Assembly: GCA_013398015.1 (NCBI GenBank)
Contig: VZRR01003270.1
Span: forward strand, 62,001-126,000
Length of the DNA stretch: 64,000 nucleotides
Direction: 5' to 3'
Origin: Oreocharis arfaki
Lineage: Eukaryota; Chordata; Aves; Passeriformes; Paramythiidae
A program made the translations under genes and the position numbers. Of this stretch, positions 1 through 12,084 are shown piece after piece. The notes under the pieces are model-generated. The model was not told the DNA's origin, did no database searches, and saw nothing but the letters and a program-made list of their open reading frames with translations. Within the stretch, counting starts at the first letter, position 1. Each line of letters begins with the position of its first letter.

Positions 1-2160
1 TCTCTCCTGACTGTGGAATATTAATCACTAAGGGTATAATGTTCTTATGGGCAGTAGATGCGTAGGAGAAACTGGTTTTTTTCCTGGATCCTTGGAATTA
101 AAATTTCTCCACAAACATACTTCTTCAAAGTATAAATGCAGAAGCTCATTGACCCTCACCCTTCAGCAGCCAAGAACATCTACATGTTCCAAATCTACTG
201 CTCTGCCACCTGGGCATATGGTATGCTTGGAGAAGCAGGCAGCTCCGTGGAAGACATGGAGGTTAATAAACATGGGTTACAGAAGCGTCCCCGGCACTTG
301 TGCAAGCCCAACTCCGTGCACACACTTGTAAATGTAAGCTAGATTGGTGACTCTGTGCATTTGAACATGAAGGTGGCTGCTTTTAAGTCTTGGAAACACG
401 TGTATGAGTGCACACAGGGTGGCTGCTATCTATGGAGCGGGGAGTGTGGCATGTATGTGACATGCTTTAAAATAATCTCGGGTTTATCAAGGCCCCTCCA
501 TCTTTGTGCGTGTGGCAGCGCAGGAGACAGCATTAAAGCCTGAACAGGTGTTAATCACTATGCACTGTAATAAATTCTAAACATAGGGAAAAGGCTTATT
601 TATACATGGCTGCTCCTCCCACCCTGCACTCTCTGCTTGAGCCTTGGTGCTGCCTGAGGGAAAGAGGCGCCCGTGAGGAACCAGAAATGAGTGCAAGAGC
701 TGGACTTGCTCTGCCAGAGCAGAAGGAGCTGGGGGTGGAAACCCTGACCCTGTCCCCATCCTCGTGCCTGGGTGTGCCAGCCCTGCCCTCGGCCCCCCCT
801 GTCGCCTGGGGACGGCGTGGATGAATTGCACGGAGCATGGTGGGAGAGACTCCAGTGCTTGGCCTGAGCGGGGGCCTGGGCTGAGGGGACACGGCAGAGG
901 GACACCGTGTCACAAAGCACCCAAGGAAGCTCGTTTTGGGTTTGGTTTTCTTGGTTGCTTTTTTTTTTTAAAAAATTGCTTAGCCCCCCTAATTGGAACC
1001 AAGCCAGCTGATACAGATGGGGTGTTACAAAACAGAGCCAAAAGGCAAGAGCAAAAGGAACAGAGCTATCTATAACCCTGACAAAGTTAGATGGAGTGAA
1101 GGTGGGGAAGAGGGAAAGGCAGAGCATGGCAGGCGGCTGCCCCTGATGCTCAGAGCAAGGACGTGATCATTTGGCAACAGGATTTGGAGCTGATCGACTG
1201 GCGCTATCCAGCAGGCAGATAAGGCTCTGTGGCTGTCAGCTTAACTCTGCCGTTTATTCCAGTGCTGTAGGGAGTTAAATAGAGCACACGGAAAGCCTGC
1301 TGCTGGGGAGTGAAAGTCAAGGAGGGAGAGGGAAGGAAGAGGCTGTAATTGGGCAGTGTCCGGGCAGTCGGGTGGAAGTGGCTGCAGGCAGAACCCCTCC
1401 AGGTAAGTGCTTGTGGCTTTTCATCCTCCTTTTCCATATGGACAGGCGGGGACAGGAGACTTCAGGGGCGGCATTTGGGATGGAGACGTTTCTATGGGGG
1501 AGGCTGAAAGTCTCCTCAGTCAGGTCGAGTGCAAGCACCAAATGGGGACAGCTATTTGTTGCAGCTTCTCCTTCAGTGGGGACTGCAGGGAAAGGGCTCC
1601 AGCTCAGCTTGGGGAGTGGGGGGTGCAGCGGATGAAGGCTGAATTGGTTTCTGAACCATAAGAGGTATCTGGTGCATTGGCATTTCGGTAAATGATCTAC
1701 ATAGCCTTGCAAATGTGCTAGTCTAGGTACTGAACCTGCTCACAATTTTCATCAAGATGCTAATTTTAATATCTCCTGGTGGTTTACATTCCCATATAAA
1801 ATAAATCAGTCCTGGGAGCCTTGGGGGAGGGTAGGCACCTGGCACGTGTGTGGGGAGAGTGTCCTGGTGGCAGTGCAGCACCCAGCTAAAAGAGCCGCTG
1901 TGGATGCTGCCAGAGCCCCTCAGAGGGGATGGAGAATGGCTTATTTCCGTGCCCTGCTGAAACGTGTCCATCTGACTGCTGCTGCGACTGTGGGTGGCAC
2001 GTCAGAGAGTACGCAGGGGGACAGAAGGGTTCGTGGTGTTTTCATTTTTCCTGCCTCCTTGTATCCAAAAGGGAAGCAGGAGGGAAGTTGAAACCTGTTG
2101 TCAGTCACTCATTGTCAGGGGAGAGTTTATGGTCTTTGGGTTTCTAATTAAACTGAGGAT
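1..2160. other. No gene recognised; CACNA2D4 intron or LRTM2 5' flank
   Basis: No CACNA2D4 exon or other coding exon is recognised. A strong donor CCTCCAG|GTAAGTG at 1402/1403, with a TTAAATA box at 1275-1281, could mark an untranslated LRTM2 first exon. This is tentative. The long antisense frame at 600-1127 has no domain and is not supported. Confidence 0.5.
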
Positions 2161-2382
2161 TTTTCCTTCTACTAATTAAGATGCAATTCCTCTCTTTCCA
2201 ACACTCCCACTCAGTCTCCCCCGCCTCAGGTCCTTCCTTCTCCTTCTCCTCCGAGGCTCGCTCGCTCTTCAGCTCCTGCAGTTGCTGCAGTGGGAAATCC
2301 CCAAGCTGAAGCTGTGCCGCTCTAGCCACCACATCCATTTTACCTTAAACCAGACAGGAAGTGCTGGTAGGGAATACGGCAC

Positions 2383-2428
2383 GGGGGGGGGGGTGGTGGA
2401 GCGGGGGGGGGAGGGGGAGGGGGGGGGG
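2383..2428 (+). repeat. G-run cluster (G-quadruplex potential)
   Basis: Four or more G-runs of 11, 9, 5 and 10 bases are separated by short A/T/C interruptions on the plus strand. It sits inside the CpG-rich block, about 100 bases upstream of the candidate LRTM2 ATG. The run lengths may be imprecise in assemblies. Confidence 0.8.
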
Positions 2429-2529
2429 AAGCAGCTTGGCAGCCGCTGGTGCCCAGCTCTGAGCGAGCCGGAGCCGTGCGTCAGGCAGAGGATGCACAGG
2501 TGGCACCAGCCTGCGTGGAGGCGACAGCA

Positions 2530-2557
2530 ATGAGCCGGAGTCTGCTGCCCTGGCAGG
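2530..2557 (+). CDS. LRTM2: Candidate first coding exon of LRTM2
   Basis: ATG at 2530 (purine at -3) opens MSRSLLPWQ plus one G, then a GT at 2558. Joined to 6748 it gives MSRSLLPWQ-V-LGCWLSLCAAES, a well-formed signal peptide, and would make a 357-residue protein. The human N-terminus likewise has ...LQWRQ-V just before ...CWIALYAVEA, and the splice phase fits. Against it, the donor AGG|GTCACC is weak. Another exon between 2558 and 6747 cannot be excluded. Confidence 0.4.
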
Positions 2558-5500
2558 GTCACCTCAGCGATTCATCGGGTTAACCTTGAGCACGAGGCTA
2601 ACGTAGCTACCATGGCAGGCTATTCAAGCACAAACTTCTCTCTGGCACTTAGGTGAATCAGGTTTTATTTCTGCACCGTGAGGTTCAGAGTGAATTAATG
2701 TTGCGCCTTCGACACGCTGCGCCTCCTGAAATATCCTCCGTTTCTCCTCCAAAACAGAACTGATGCCTCAAAGGCAAAACACTAATTGGGGAGGGGAAAG
2801 GACAACCCGCGTGCTACACCCAGGGAAGTGAATCTCATCCTCTCTGCTCTGCTTTCCCACCCCAGGACCTGGCAGGCAGGCTACAAGGTCATTCCTTCTC
2901 CCTCTGGGGCCGGGTGCCAGGCTGGCTGTTGGATGTGAAGACACGCTGGAGAAGACAACGATGCTGCCTACAAGTGCTGGCCACCGGTGGAGGAGCAGGT
3001 TCCTCATGAGGTGGCAGGAGGCTTGTCGTAAGTAATGCCTGCTCAGGTACCAAGTACAGTATTCCTGTTTGTCAAGGAGCGGGAAGAAAATAGGTCACAT
3101 CAGGGTTAAGAACAGGGGAGAGGGACAGCTAAGAATGGAGATGTTTGAACTAATTCCTGATTCCTTTAGAGGCCAGGCTAGCTGGGAGGGAGAGTGATAT
3201 TCTAAAGCTGAAGATGGGCTTAAAGTGGGACAGCAAGTGATGATTGCTTCTGAATTCCAGTGGGCCTGGCAGGTGAGAAACAGCACGATAGACACCATCG
3301 CACAAAGATCCACCCCGAACAGTTCTCAAACCAGCATCCTGTAAGCTGCAGACTCCTCTCTGTGGTTGGGGTTTATACACAGGCTGCTGAGCAAGGCTCC
3401 CAGCTCTTCACAGCAAAAGTCATAACAGATTTTAGAAGAAAATGCAGGATGCGAAGGCAGAATTCTCCTACTGGGCACTGCCACATGTAGTGAAAATCAA
3501 GGAGTAAATAAAGAAGCTCTCTTTCAAATTAAATTGTAAACGTTCAGCCTGTGTATGTTCCCAGTGGACTGGGGCAGCTGCTACAGTACCCCTGAGTGCA
3601 GAGCAGGCACTGCCAGGGGATGTGGGGCTTCTGGGAATCTATCTGCATCTCAGGGAAGCATCTGGGGACCACAGCAGAGTAAAGGGGACACTTGGAGCGT
3701 GTCCCTCCCTACTGCATGCCCAGGCACCAAGGAGGTCTGTGGTTTCCCTTGTTCCAGTCCTCCTGATCACATTTGGAGCTGCAGCTGTAAGAAGCTGGGT
3801 GAACTATTTCCTTCTCCAGAAAACAGGCGCCTTTGTAATCCATCCTCACAGACTAGACTGTATAAATAATTTATAATGAATGCTACTGAGTCTTGACTTA
3901 ATCTGATATACCTGGATCAGCTTTCTGCTACCTACTAGAGTCACCAAACACCCCACAAAGTAACTTCATCTTCCCAAAACACAAAAACACTTATTACTCA
4001 TCCTTCTGTAGGGCTGGAAGACAGCTTCAGGTTCTGTCTATTGCTTCCCTGGCTCTCTTTCCTGTACAGCTGCATCCTAACCAATGCAATGAATTCCCTG
4101 GCCCCAACTCACATCCTCCTGGATGCACTTCTTGCAGGGAAGTGAAAACGAAATCAGACTTTCTCCTCTCTGTATGATTTTAGTAAAATATTTCCAAAAG
4201 CATACAGCAATATATGGGCAACAACAAGACATTTTTGGCATATCCTACATGGCTGCAGAAGCTTGGCATAAATCCATCTCCCGAACATAACCACAGCCAG
4301 CTGCCTGAGACTTTGTTCCCGCCAGCCACTGCCAGCACACACACTGGTGGAACCCCACAGCCACCCAGTCGGCGCCGGAGGCGGCCAGGCATTCTGAGAG
4401 ATAAGCCCTGAACAGAATGCCACCTGTATAGCATTACACACGGGCTGCTCTTGCCTTTCTTGGTGCACAAAGCAGCTAAGTGTTATCTCATCATCACAGC
4501 TGCCAATCTATTATTAATACTGGGCTTTTGTTAAGCATCCAGGAAAAGACGGGGTCACTTGAGTGACTCATGGCTCTTTCCCTTCCCCACTCTAGCTCCC
4601 ATTCTTTTAATTCTCTCCCTACAACAAGAGTGTGACATATTCTGAACAGAATTAAATATCAGCCAGCCAGTCAGTACCTGTACTGCAGCAATCCACAGGC
4701 TATGATCTACTTTCTGCTGTGGATGCCAGCCTCTGCATGACAAGAAAGCACAGAGGTGCTCAGGGCAAAGCTCTGTCTTGCATTTCACCATGAGGACCCA
4801 TAATTCTCCTTAAAAGAGCACATTTATTGGCATGGCCTGGGCTGATGTACACCTGAGATCTCAACTGCAGGACAGTAAAAAATTATTGAAGAATTGTGAA
4901 AGACGGATGAAATAAGAGAGAACTGATATATTATCTCTGAACATTCATCCCTTGGTCTTTAATAAAAGTCATATAGCTTAGGATTCAAACTGGATAGCTC
5001 TCCTTAGACTGCCACTCCACAAATCTGCCAATTCTCACAAGGATCGCAGGGAGCACAAAACCTGCCCTATGCAGGATGACAGGGTTGGAGTATGAAGGCA
5101 CAACGCTGACAGAAGCAAAGTTGCCATAAAAAAATCTGCTGTGGGTCAGATTAAACTCTAGAGAGTGGCACAAGGGAAGAGAGGAAGAGCACGGCTGACT
5201 GCAAAGCTGCTCCAGGAAGAGCTTCTCCAGAGCATGGGTCTCCTTTGGCTCCCTCTCCTGTGGCAGTCCTTTCTCAGTTCCTTTAGGATTAAGAAGCCAA
5301 ACACCTGCTTGTTGAAAAGCACCTTGAAGAAAAGCAGGACAGGAGAACCTGATCTCCAGTTCAGGAAGGAACAGCGAGACAATAAATGCATCCACTTTAG
5401 CTACCATTCACCCCTGAAAAGACTCTACCAACCCAAGTGACTGCCTCCCCTGAAGAAAAGTGAGAAAGGGACGGGACAGGCACGATGTACAGACAAACCT

Positions 5501-6747
5501 GCTTCAGTTTTAGTCAAATGCTCAAACCTGTCACCTCAAAAACTGCGAGGGAGCTGAATTTGCTTCCCACATTGAAGAACAGTGGAATACATCGTGCGAT
5601 CTCAATTCCACAAAAGGCATTAAGATGAAGGATGCAAATGTTTTACATAGTCTGCTTAAACATAACTCCCACTCCTCTAATGACAGGAGGCACAAAGCTT
5701 GCTTTCTTGTTGATAATGCTTCTTTGTCACAAAAATGAGAGTTTGACAAGCCACTGGCTCCCACGGAAGGTTGGTGACTAGTGCCCTGGTGCCACTGGCA
5801 GGATCTGGAACCATGTCTGGAATCCAGAGCAGCTCTAAAAAAGTGCTGATTTGCAGATTGTCCGACCTTGACTTTGAGACAGTGCAGGAGAAAGGGGGTG
5901 TGTGTGCTAACCCTTTTCCTGACACTCCTTTTGCCAATTACCGACCTACACTTCCTATCCTTGTTCCATTGTTGTGGGCAATTTTGGTCAGAGGAGGTAC
6001 TTTTGGGGCTATTGCTATGGCATTTAGGAACTGTTTTGAGAGCAATGGCAAGTACCAGGTGTCCAGTGATTTAGGGACTCCTTGTTACTTTTTAGCAATT
6101 TTCTTGGTCATCTCTTTGTAATGTAATGCAATTCATTAAAAAGTGGACACAAGGCCCGGATGACACACTGTGAATATGGTAAGGAAACGATACCCTGATT
6201 TAAAGTCTTAGATCTGAGTCTTACCTATCACAAATATTAGGATTCAAACTGCAGGAGCACACCTGAAATGTAGGTTGTTTTATTTTCATTTTCTTAAAAG
6301 TTTTTTAATAACGTATCTATCTCTGAAAAATTGGAACTTCTTAAATATACCCGGCCCCTCCTCTCTCTACCCTGCCTGTTTAGAAAGAGTTGTCCTTTAT
6401 CAGAGGTGACAGCTCCCACCACTCTCTGCTCCATTCTCCTCTGACAGGTACCAGTGCTCCAGTATCTGTCGGCAAAGTCCTCTGGGATGCACTGTTCTGA
6501 CTTCGCTGTGAAACTGGAAGGATATTTACCTGCTTGTTCATGAAAAAAAAAAGGCTAAGAGGAAAGTCATGCTGTCAGGATGCAGGGCAGCAGTAAAGGG
6601 ATGTTGCTGTGAGGAAAGTCATTACACTGCAGGGCATTGCAGGGAAGAGCCCTGCTGTGAGGGTTGTGTTGTAGTTGGCGGTGGGTGAGGATGGGAAAGC
6701 ACTCATCTAATCCATGCCCTCTTTCTTCCCTGCTTTTCACCCACCAG
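2558..6747. other. LRTM2 intron (also CACNA2D4 intron)
   Basis: No exon is recognised. Open frames at 3555-3869, 4154-4468 (minus), 4985-5407 (minus) and 5771-6121 show no domain or conserved motif. No young CR1 copy was recognised in this interval. It ends in the strong polypyrimidine tract before 6748. Confidence 0.6.
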
Positions 6748-7338
6748 TGCTTGGCTGCTGGCTCTCACTGTGTGCTGCCGAGTCCTTCTTTGCTTGCCCT
6801 TCCTCCTGCAAGTGTAACAGCGGCAACCTGGAAGTGGACTGTAGCGGCTTGGGCCTCTCTTCCATTCCCTCAGACATCCCCACAAACACCAGGACCTTCC
6901 TCTTTCTCAACAACAAACTCAGCATCCTGCCAGGAGCAGTGTTTTCCAACCTCTCTGCTCTACAGAGGCTGGATCTATCCAACAACTTCTTGGACCAGCT
7001 CCCCCAGAACATCTTCAGTGACCTGGGGAACCTCACAGAGCTCCAGCTGAGGAACAACAGCATCCGGGCCTTGGACAAGGACCTGCTACAACACACGGCC
7101 CTGCTGCGCCAGCTGGACCTCTCCATCAACGGCTTGGCCCAGATTCCTTCGGGCATCTTCGACGACCTGCCTGCTCTCCGCTCCCTCTCCCTCAGGTCCA
7201 ATCGCCTGCAGAGCCTGGACAGGGTGACCTTCGAGCCTCTAACCAGCCTGCAGCAGCTCCAGGTTGGGGATAACCCCTGGGAATGCGACTGCAACCTCCG
7301 AGACTTCAAGCACTGGATGGAGTGGTTCTCCTACCGAG
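6748..7338 (+). CDS. LRTM2: LRTM2 penultimate coding exon (LRR ectodomain)
   Basis: 591 bases preceded by a long pyrimidine tract and acceptor cacccaccag at 6747. It enters after one base of a codon and leaves in phase 1 at CGAG|GTAGGTG. It encodes the end of the signal peptide, LRRNT, all LRRs and the first half of the LRRCT through HWMEWFSYR. An in-frame ATG at 6714 lies within the polypyrimidine tract and is judged intronic, so it is not used as the start. Confidence 0.95.
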
Positions 7339-9287
7339 GTAGGTGCTCGCGCTGCGGGGGGCAGGCGGAGGAGTGCTGCTCTGCCATGGAAGGGCAAACA
7401 GGGGCAGGCAGGGGACAAACGGGAGCAGATACAACTGGCAGGTCAGGCTGACCTGCAGGACAGGTCTCAGCCAAAGAGCATGAGGACCCTGCTACAATTT
7501 AGTGCCACTGCACCTCCATGTAGCAACACTGCCACTCTATGAAGTCCTCAGCAGCCCTAGATCTCCTATTTCCTTGTTTTGTTTCTAATCTGAACTATTA
7601 CCTGGGGTTTTTTTTTAATCTTGAGAGAAAAAAGAACTTTCCTCAAGTAACATTAAAATTTTAGGATTATGAATTCACCTCACTCTTTCTGCCTAAACAG
7701 AAGAAATGCTTTTCACACTTGGAAATAACCATCCTATCCTCTTTCTTAAGCTGAGAGAATTAGAAGTCAGATTTGGCTGTAAAGCATCAGGTTTGCTGCC
7801 AACAAAAGAACCCTAGGAAACAGTGACACTTAGGAAAAACACTGCAACTAATATTGGAGAACCCAAACTACAGCTCAAATTAACAAGGCAGGCCCCAAGT
7901 CAGACTGGCTATAAAATCATCATTTCAAACCCAGCAGTTTTTGACAAGTTTGTATTTCCAGATTTTCCTTGAAACACAGAAGACTAGAAAGGTACATGTA
8001 CTTATCAGCAATGCTGATGGGATGGCATGCTTTCAGGAGCTGCAACTCAAAGAAAGATGGCACATTTTACAGGAATGACGACTGAAGGCCTGACCTTCTG
8101 TTTCTGGGACCAATGAGTAGGAAAGGGTCTCAAATCATGCCGATAGCAACAGTCAGCTGTCACATCCCTGCTGATCACAGCCATGCTGCAAGGAGATTAT
8201 CTCTGCCTGTGGCTACACTGCAGTCTGAAATATGCATTTGTGTGAGCAGAATCAAACAAGCATACGAGTGCCACTTTCCACTTTTTTTGGTTTTTTTTTT
8301 TCTTGACTGCCATATCACAAAGTCAGTGGAAAGCACACAGACACAACTTTGCTTTTTTTCCTCCCCTTCCAAAGAAATTGCCCAAACTCACTTAAGCATT
8401 TGTTTCAACATCTGTCATTATTTTCACAGAGATGGATTAGTTGTCAGAAGATGGGATGTGTATCTGTTGTTCTTTTTGAGAAGATACAGCCTGGTCCTAT
8501 CTTCTTGCTTTAATTTCTCCTTTTCTAAAGTGGTTCTGTTGACACTTACATAACTCACTAACAATATGAGGCTGACTTAAATGGTTTCAGAGGGCTTTCA
8601 TGTCTTGGCCTGAAAGAAGCCTATGCAGATATCATGCACCAGGAGCTCTAGTGCCAAACCCAACCTAGGCAGAGGCACACTGGCCAGCTGACATGGTTGA
8701 AGCTTCTGAAGGGAAAATACTTTAGCAGGCGTGAATGGAGGCCCATGAACTCACCCTGCCTGAGGATCTAACCCTGATGCCTCTGTAGGGGGATGAAGTT
8801 GTGATTCACTCCTGTTATCTCTGTTGGCACAGGTGGGAAAATCGACCAGCTGGCCTGCACCTTGCCCAAGGAGCTGAAAGGGAAGGACATGCGAATGGTG
8901 CCCATGGAGATGTTCAACTACTGCTCCCAGCTGGATGACGAGAACAGCTCTACAGTGCTGGACAATACTGGCCCACCTTGCACTAAAGGAAGCCCTGCTC
9001 CTTCCAAATCTAAATCAGGCCCAGAAACAGAAGTGGAGCCCAGTGTGGGATGCCCTCAGAAGCAGCGGTACAGGCCTGTGAGCGTGCGCCGGGCTATCGG
9101 CACTGTGATCATTGCGGGGGTGGTTTGTGGCATCGTTTGCATCATGATGGTGGTGGCAGCTGCCTATGGCTGCATCTACGCCTCCCTCATGGCCAAGTAC
9201 CACCGGGAGCTGAAGAAGAGGCAGCCCCTCATGGGTGACACAGAAGGTGAACATGAAGAACAAAAACAAATCTCTTCTGTGGCGTGA
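6748..9287 (+). CDS. LRTM2: LRTM2, leucine-rich repeat and transmembrane protein 2 (last two coding exons)
   Basis: Gene-level entry. It encodes a type I single-pass surface protein of about 350 residues (human about 370). Visible order: end of a signal peptide (LGCWLSLCAAES), LRRNT cysteines (CPSSCKC), about five LRRs of 24 residues, LRRCT cap (NPWECDCNL, completed across the intron), a low-complexity stalk, a hydrophobic segment TVIIAGVVCGIVCIMMVVAA, and a short basic cytosolic tail ending QKQISSVA. Sequons NLS, NLT, NNS and NSS are present. The C-terminal half is almost identical to human LRTM2 as I recall it. It lies antisense inside a CACNA2D4 intron, as in mammals. The molecular role is poorly known; an LRR neuronal surface protein is expected. 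Confidence 0.96.
7339..8832. other. LRTM2 last coding intron
   Basis: 1494-base intron with GTAGGT donor and CAG acceptor. It is AT-rich and holds no recognised repeat or exon. The open frame at 8113-8553 is considered chance. Confidence 0.8.
8833..9287 (+). CDS. LRTM2: LRTM2 terminal coding exon (LRRCT end, TM, tail)
   Basis: 455 bases including the TGA at 9285-9287. The acceptor is tctgttggcacag. It starts by completing glycine, then GKIDQLACTLPKELKGKDMR, the stalk with a CPQK segment, a transmembrane helix and tail YHRELKKRQPL. Stop position and tail length agree with human LRTM2. Confidence 0.97.
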
Positions 9288-9530
9288 AACTGTTCTAGGA
9301 AGGAAGGGACAGCGATGAAAAAAGGTACCTGAGAGCAGTCAAGCATGGGGTCCTCCCAAAATACATCTTCCCAGACAGACTGTGCTATTGCTCCACTCAC
9401 CCAAGTAGTACAACATGCTTCTGGGGGGTCAGGGCACCTGGCTCAATTTCTTTTCCTCTGCCCCAGGCCCATTTTGTGCCCTTTCACCCTTGGGCCCTCC
9501 CAGACAAATAAAGTAGAGTCAGACCTCGAG
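9288..9530 (+). other. LRTM2: LRTM2 3'UTR with polyadenylation signal
   Basis: Sequence after the stop codon contains a canonical AATAAA at 9507-9512. This gives a short 3'UTR of about 240 bases if used. Longer forms cannot be excluded. The exact cleavage site is inferred, not seen. Confidence 0.5.
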
Positions 9531-10010
9531 TGCTTGCTGTGCCTCATGCCCTCGCACAGAGCTTCCCTCACATGCCTGCTGCAAAGGCAGCTGGCAGCTT
9601 CTGGGAACCTGTGTCATCCTCTCAGCTTCGGTCCTGAGTCGTCCTGTATCCTGTCAAGAGTTCTCTGCAAACAGAGAGCAGCTGTGTGAAACCTTACGTG
9701 GGGAGCAGGACACCAGAAGTGTCCGTGCCTCCCTGTCAGGTCACTGCTGCTGTGTGACAGTAAGCTGCTGCCTCCCCTACAAATCAGTGCTGCCAAGACT
9801 ACATCAGAAGGGAGGCAAGGTCCCTAGGGTGGGGCAACAGTCAGTGGGAGATTTCCCTTCTCACTTTTAGAGGTGGAAAGGTACCTGCATCACTCTAACA
9901 CACTGCCAGGGAGCACAGTGTCCCTGTCTTTGCTCCTGGCCAAGTCCAAACCTTTGGGCTGACACACACGTCATCTGCTGCAGGTGCACAGGCACAGAGT
10001 CATCCTCCAG

Positions 10011-10064
10011 TACACACACACACACACACTGACTCATTCTGATCCCAACACGCACACACACACC
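10011..10064. repeat. (CA)n microsatellite, interrupted
   Basis: Two CA tracts (about 10011-10029 and 10047-10063) flank a non-repetitive spacer of about 20 bases. Both are perfect or nearly perfect dinucleotide runs. Confidence 0.9.
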
Positions 10065-11056
10065 CAGTCCCGGTCCCAGGCATCCAGGCTCCCCACCTGC
10101 CCATGCAGGGCAATCACACCTGCCCATGCTGACCTGCCCTCAGCGTGCAGCTGTGGATACACTCAGCCACTTTAAGCCACCTTACCCTGATCATAGTAGT
10201 GCGTATCACCTTCTGCTTCAGACAAAAAACACACACGCCACTGAGGAGCAACAAAAACATCTCAGCCATAGTGCAGAGCCAATGGAAACTGGCAGGAGAA
10301 GATGGAGAGAGGCAAACTTACTGAGATTACAGCACCAGTCTGTGGAAATAAGTACACAGCATGAAGAAAAAAAAAAAAAAGGAGTGTTCTTATCTATTTT
10401 ATGTCTTCTCTGATAAACGGAGAGGGTAAGGATATGAAGCCTCCATTTAGAAATGTTTGACTGGCAGATCAGAAGTGGGTCATCAGGAAAGACTAGAGGA
10501 GGAGGTGGTTTACCAGTAGCGTAAGCTGTGCTGAGTAGTGTGATCCTAGAGGAAGGAGTCAGGGGAAGAAGCCACACAACCCAGGAGCTGCCATGGCTGG
10601 CACAGGGGCCAGCAGGGTGTGTGGAACAGGGTGATGCAGCCGGGGTGACCGAAAAGAGTGGGCAGAATTCTGGAGGGTCTCGAGGTGAAGGCTGGAACCT
10701 GGAGCACAGCGTGGCACATGTGGGAGAGCCCAGGAAGGGTCTGGCACGGAAGGCAGCAGAGCCCACTTGCACTCCCTTCACCATCACTGGGGTGTTCAGT
10801 GCCACCCACGGCTGCACATGAGTGTGCCCACGCAGAGAGCCATGCACACTGCCACTGTCACGTAGGGTGACCTCCCCCAGCCAGATTTTAAAGCCCTCAG
10901 ACTGCAGTGCCTCCTATTAGTCCTAGCTCATTCTGACCTGACAGGAAAAAAAAAAAAGTGAGAAGGGGAAAAAAAAAATGAAAGGAACTCAACATAAGGA
11001 CTCATTTTGTATCACTGGAAGTGGGATAAAATGCTGTCTCCAGGGGAGAGCGCACA

Positions 11057-11070
11057 TTGCCATGGTAACC
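11057..11070. promoter_or_regulatory. RFX X-box-like motif
   Basis: TTGCCATGGTAACC is close to the X-box consensus GTTRCCATGGYAAC bound by RFX factors. It is isolated in the 21-kb intron, about 1.5 kb past the end of LRTM2. Binding is inferred from the motif only. Confidence 0.4.
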
Positions 11071-12040
11071 TGCTCTAACCCGTCACAGTGGGTATTCCTG
11101 GGCGAGGAAGATGACACCGGAGGTCGTGCATCCACGGTGCCTGTGGATGGTGTGATCCCTGCCATCGGGAAACGAGCTGGCAGCCAGCCCAGCTTTGCAG
11201 GGTGTTTCGCTAGCAACCTGTGTTCAGAGCCCTGCATGCTCTGCGGGTGGACCCTGCCAGGGCACATCACCTCTTCCACCTGCTCCATCTGAAGCCAGTG
11301 CCGTCGGACATCTCACAGCCCTCCTGCTCGCCGAGACTGGATCTCTGCAGAAGCAATGCACGCTGGCTCCTCTCTCCTTCTGGTCCCAGACAGGTGGCTG
11401 TACCGACCCATGGGCAAACGACATCATTAATCAAGGCCCAGAGTGGCAAAATCCCTCCTGGTCTACCCAGGGTCACCAGAGTCAAGGAGACAGGATGCTC
11501 TGGACTATTTTAGCATGACTTCCCTTCAACACAGGGATGCACGGGACAGAGGAGGATGTTCTTCAGGGAAGCAGAAGACCAGGCTGCCATGGAGGAAGAA
11601 CTGGGAGAAGCAGTCAGCTCACCCACCAGTGTGCGCACACACTTTTCCCCCGCTTCCAGCACGCTGTTTGTGGGGAAGAGGAAGAGAAGGAGGGGGGCTG
11701 GTGAGATGTGAGGAGGAAGGACTCTTCCCCCATGCACTGTACAGCCACTCCAACCATCCCATCTGCTCCAAGCGTAGCCCGCTCTGAAGGGCAGAACTGG
11801 TGCACTGCAGACTCCGTGTGCGTGTTACTGCTGCTCCACATTCCCAGCAAGCCAGGACTAAACTCTGCCTGCTGGATCCAAACCTCTCCCCAGCCTCCCT
11901 CTCAGGGGAACTTTTCCCTTTACCATACTGGACTCCGCAATCATACTTGAAATGGGACTTGAGTCAGAGCGGTATATTTATAGATCTATATTTTACTTGC
12001 ATCAAATTATGGTGACATATTGCACAAAACAAATGGGATC

Positions 12041-12084
12041 TATATATGTGTGTGTGTGTGTGTGTGTGTATGTGTGTGTGTGTG
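12041..12084. repeat. (TG)n microsatellite
   Basis: A TATATA stem leads into about 19 TG units broken once by a TA. This is a simple dinucleotide repeat, likely polymorphic in length. Confidence 0.92.

Larger units (their letters stand above)
2161..2557 (+). promoter_or_regulatory. LRTM2: CpG-rich block: candidate LRTM2 promoter/5' exon
   Basis: By eye this block carries roughly two dozen CpGs in under 400 bases, whereas flanking DNA is CpG-poor. It includes a pyrimidine-rich stretch with several CAG acceptor-like ends (2215, 2229) and ends in the candidate LRTM2 start. It lies about 4.2 kb upstream of the LRR exon. It could be a promoter, a 5'UTR exon, or both. Confidence 0.45.

Noticed and set aside
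600..1127. 175-codon minus-strand frame near the start of the window
   Set aside because: No alpha2delta or other domain and no splice-site pattern; considered chance.
5771..6121. 116-codon frame with two hydrophobic stretches (possible small membrane protein)
   Set aside because: Lies in the LRTM2 intron, no conserved motif, and hydrophobic runs are explained by T-rich DNA.
6714..6747. In-frame ATG at 6714 as the LRTM2 start
   Set aside because: It falls inside a classic polypyrimidine tract and acceptor (cttttcacccaccag), and would add a proline/phenylalanine leader unlike human LRTM2.
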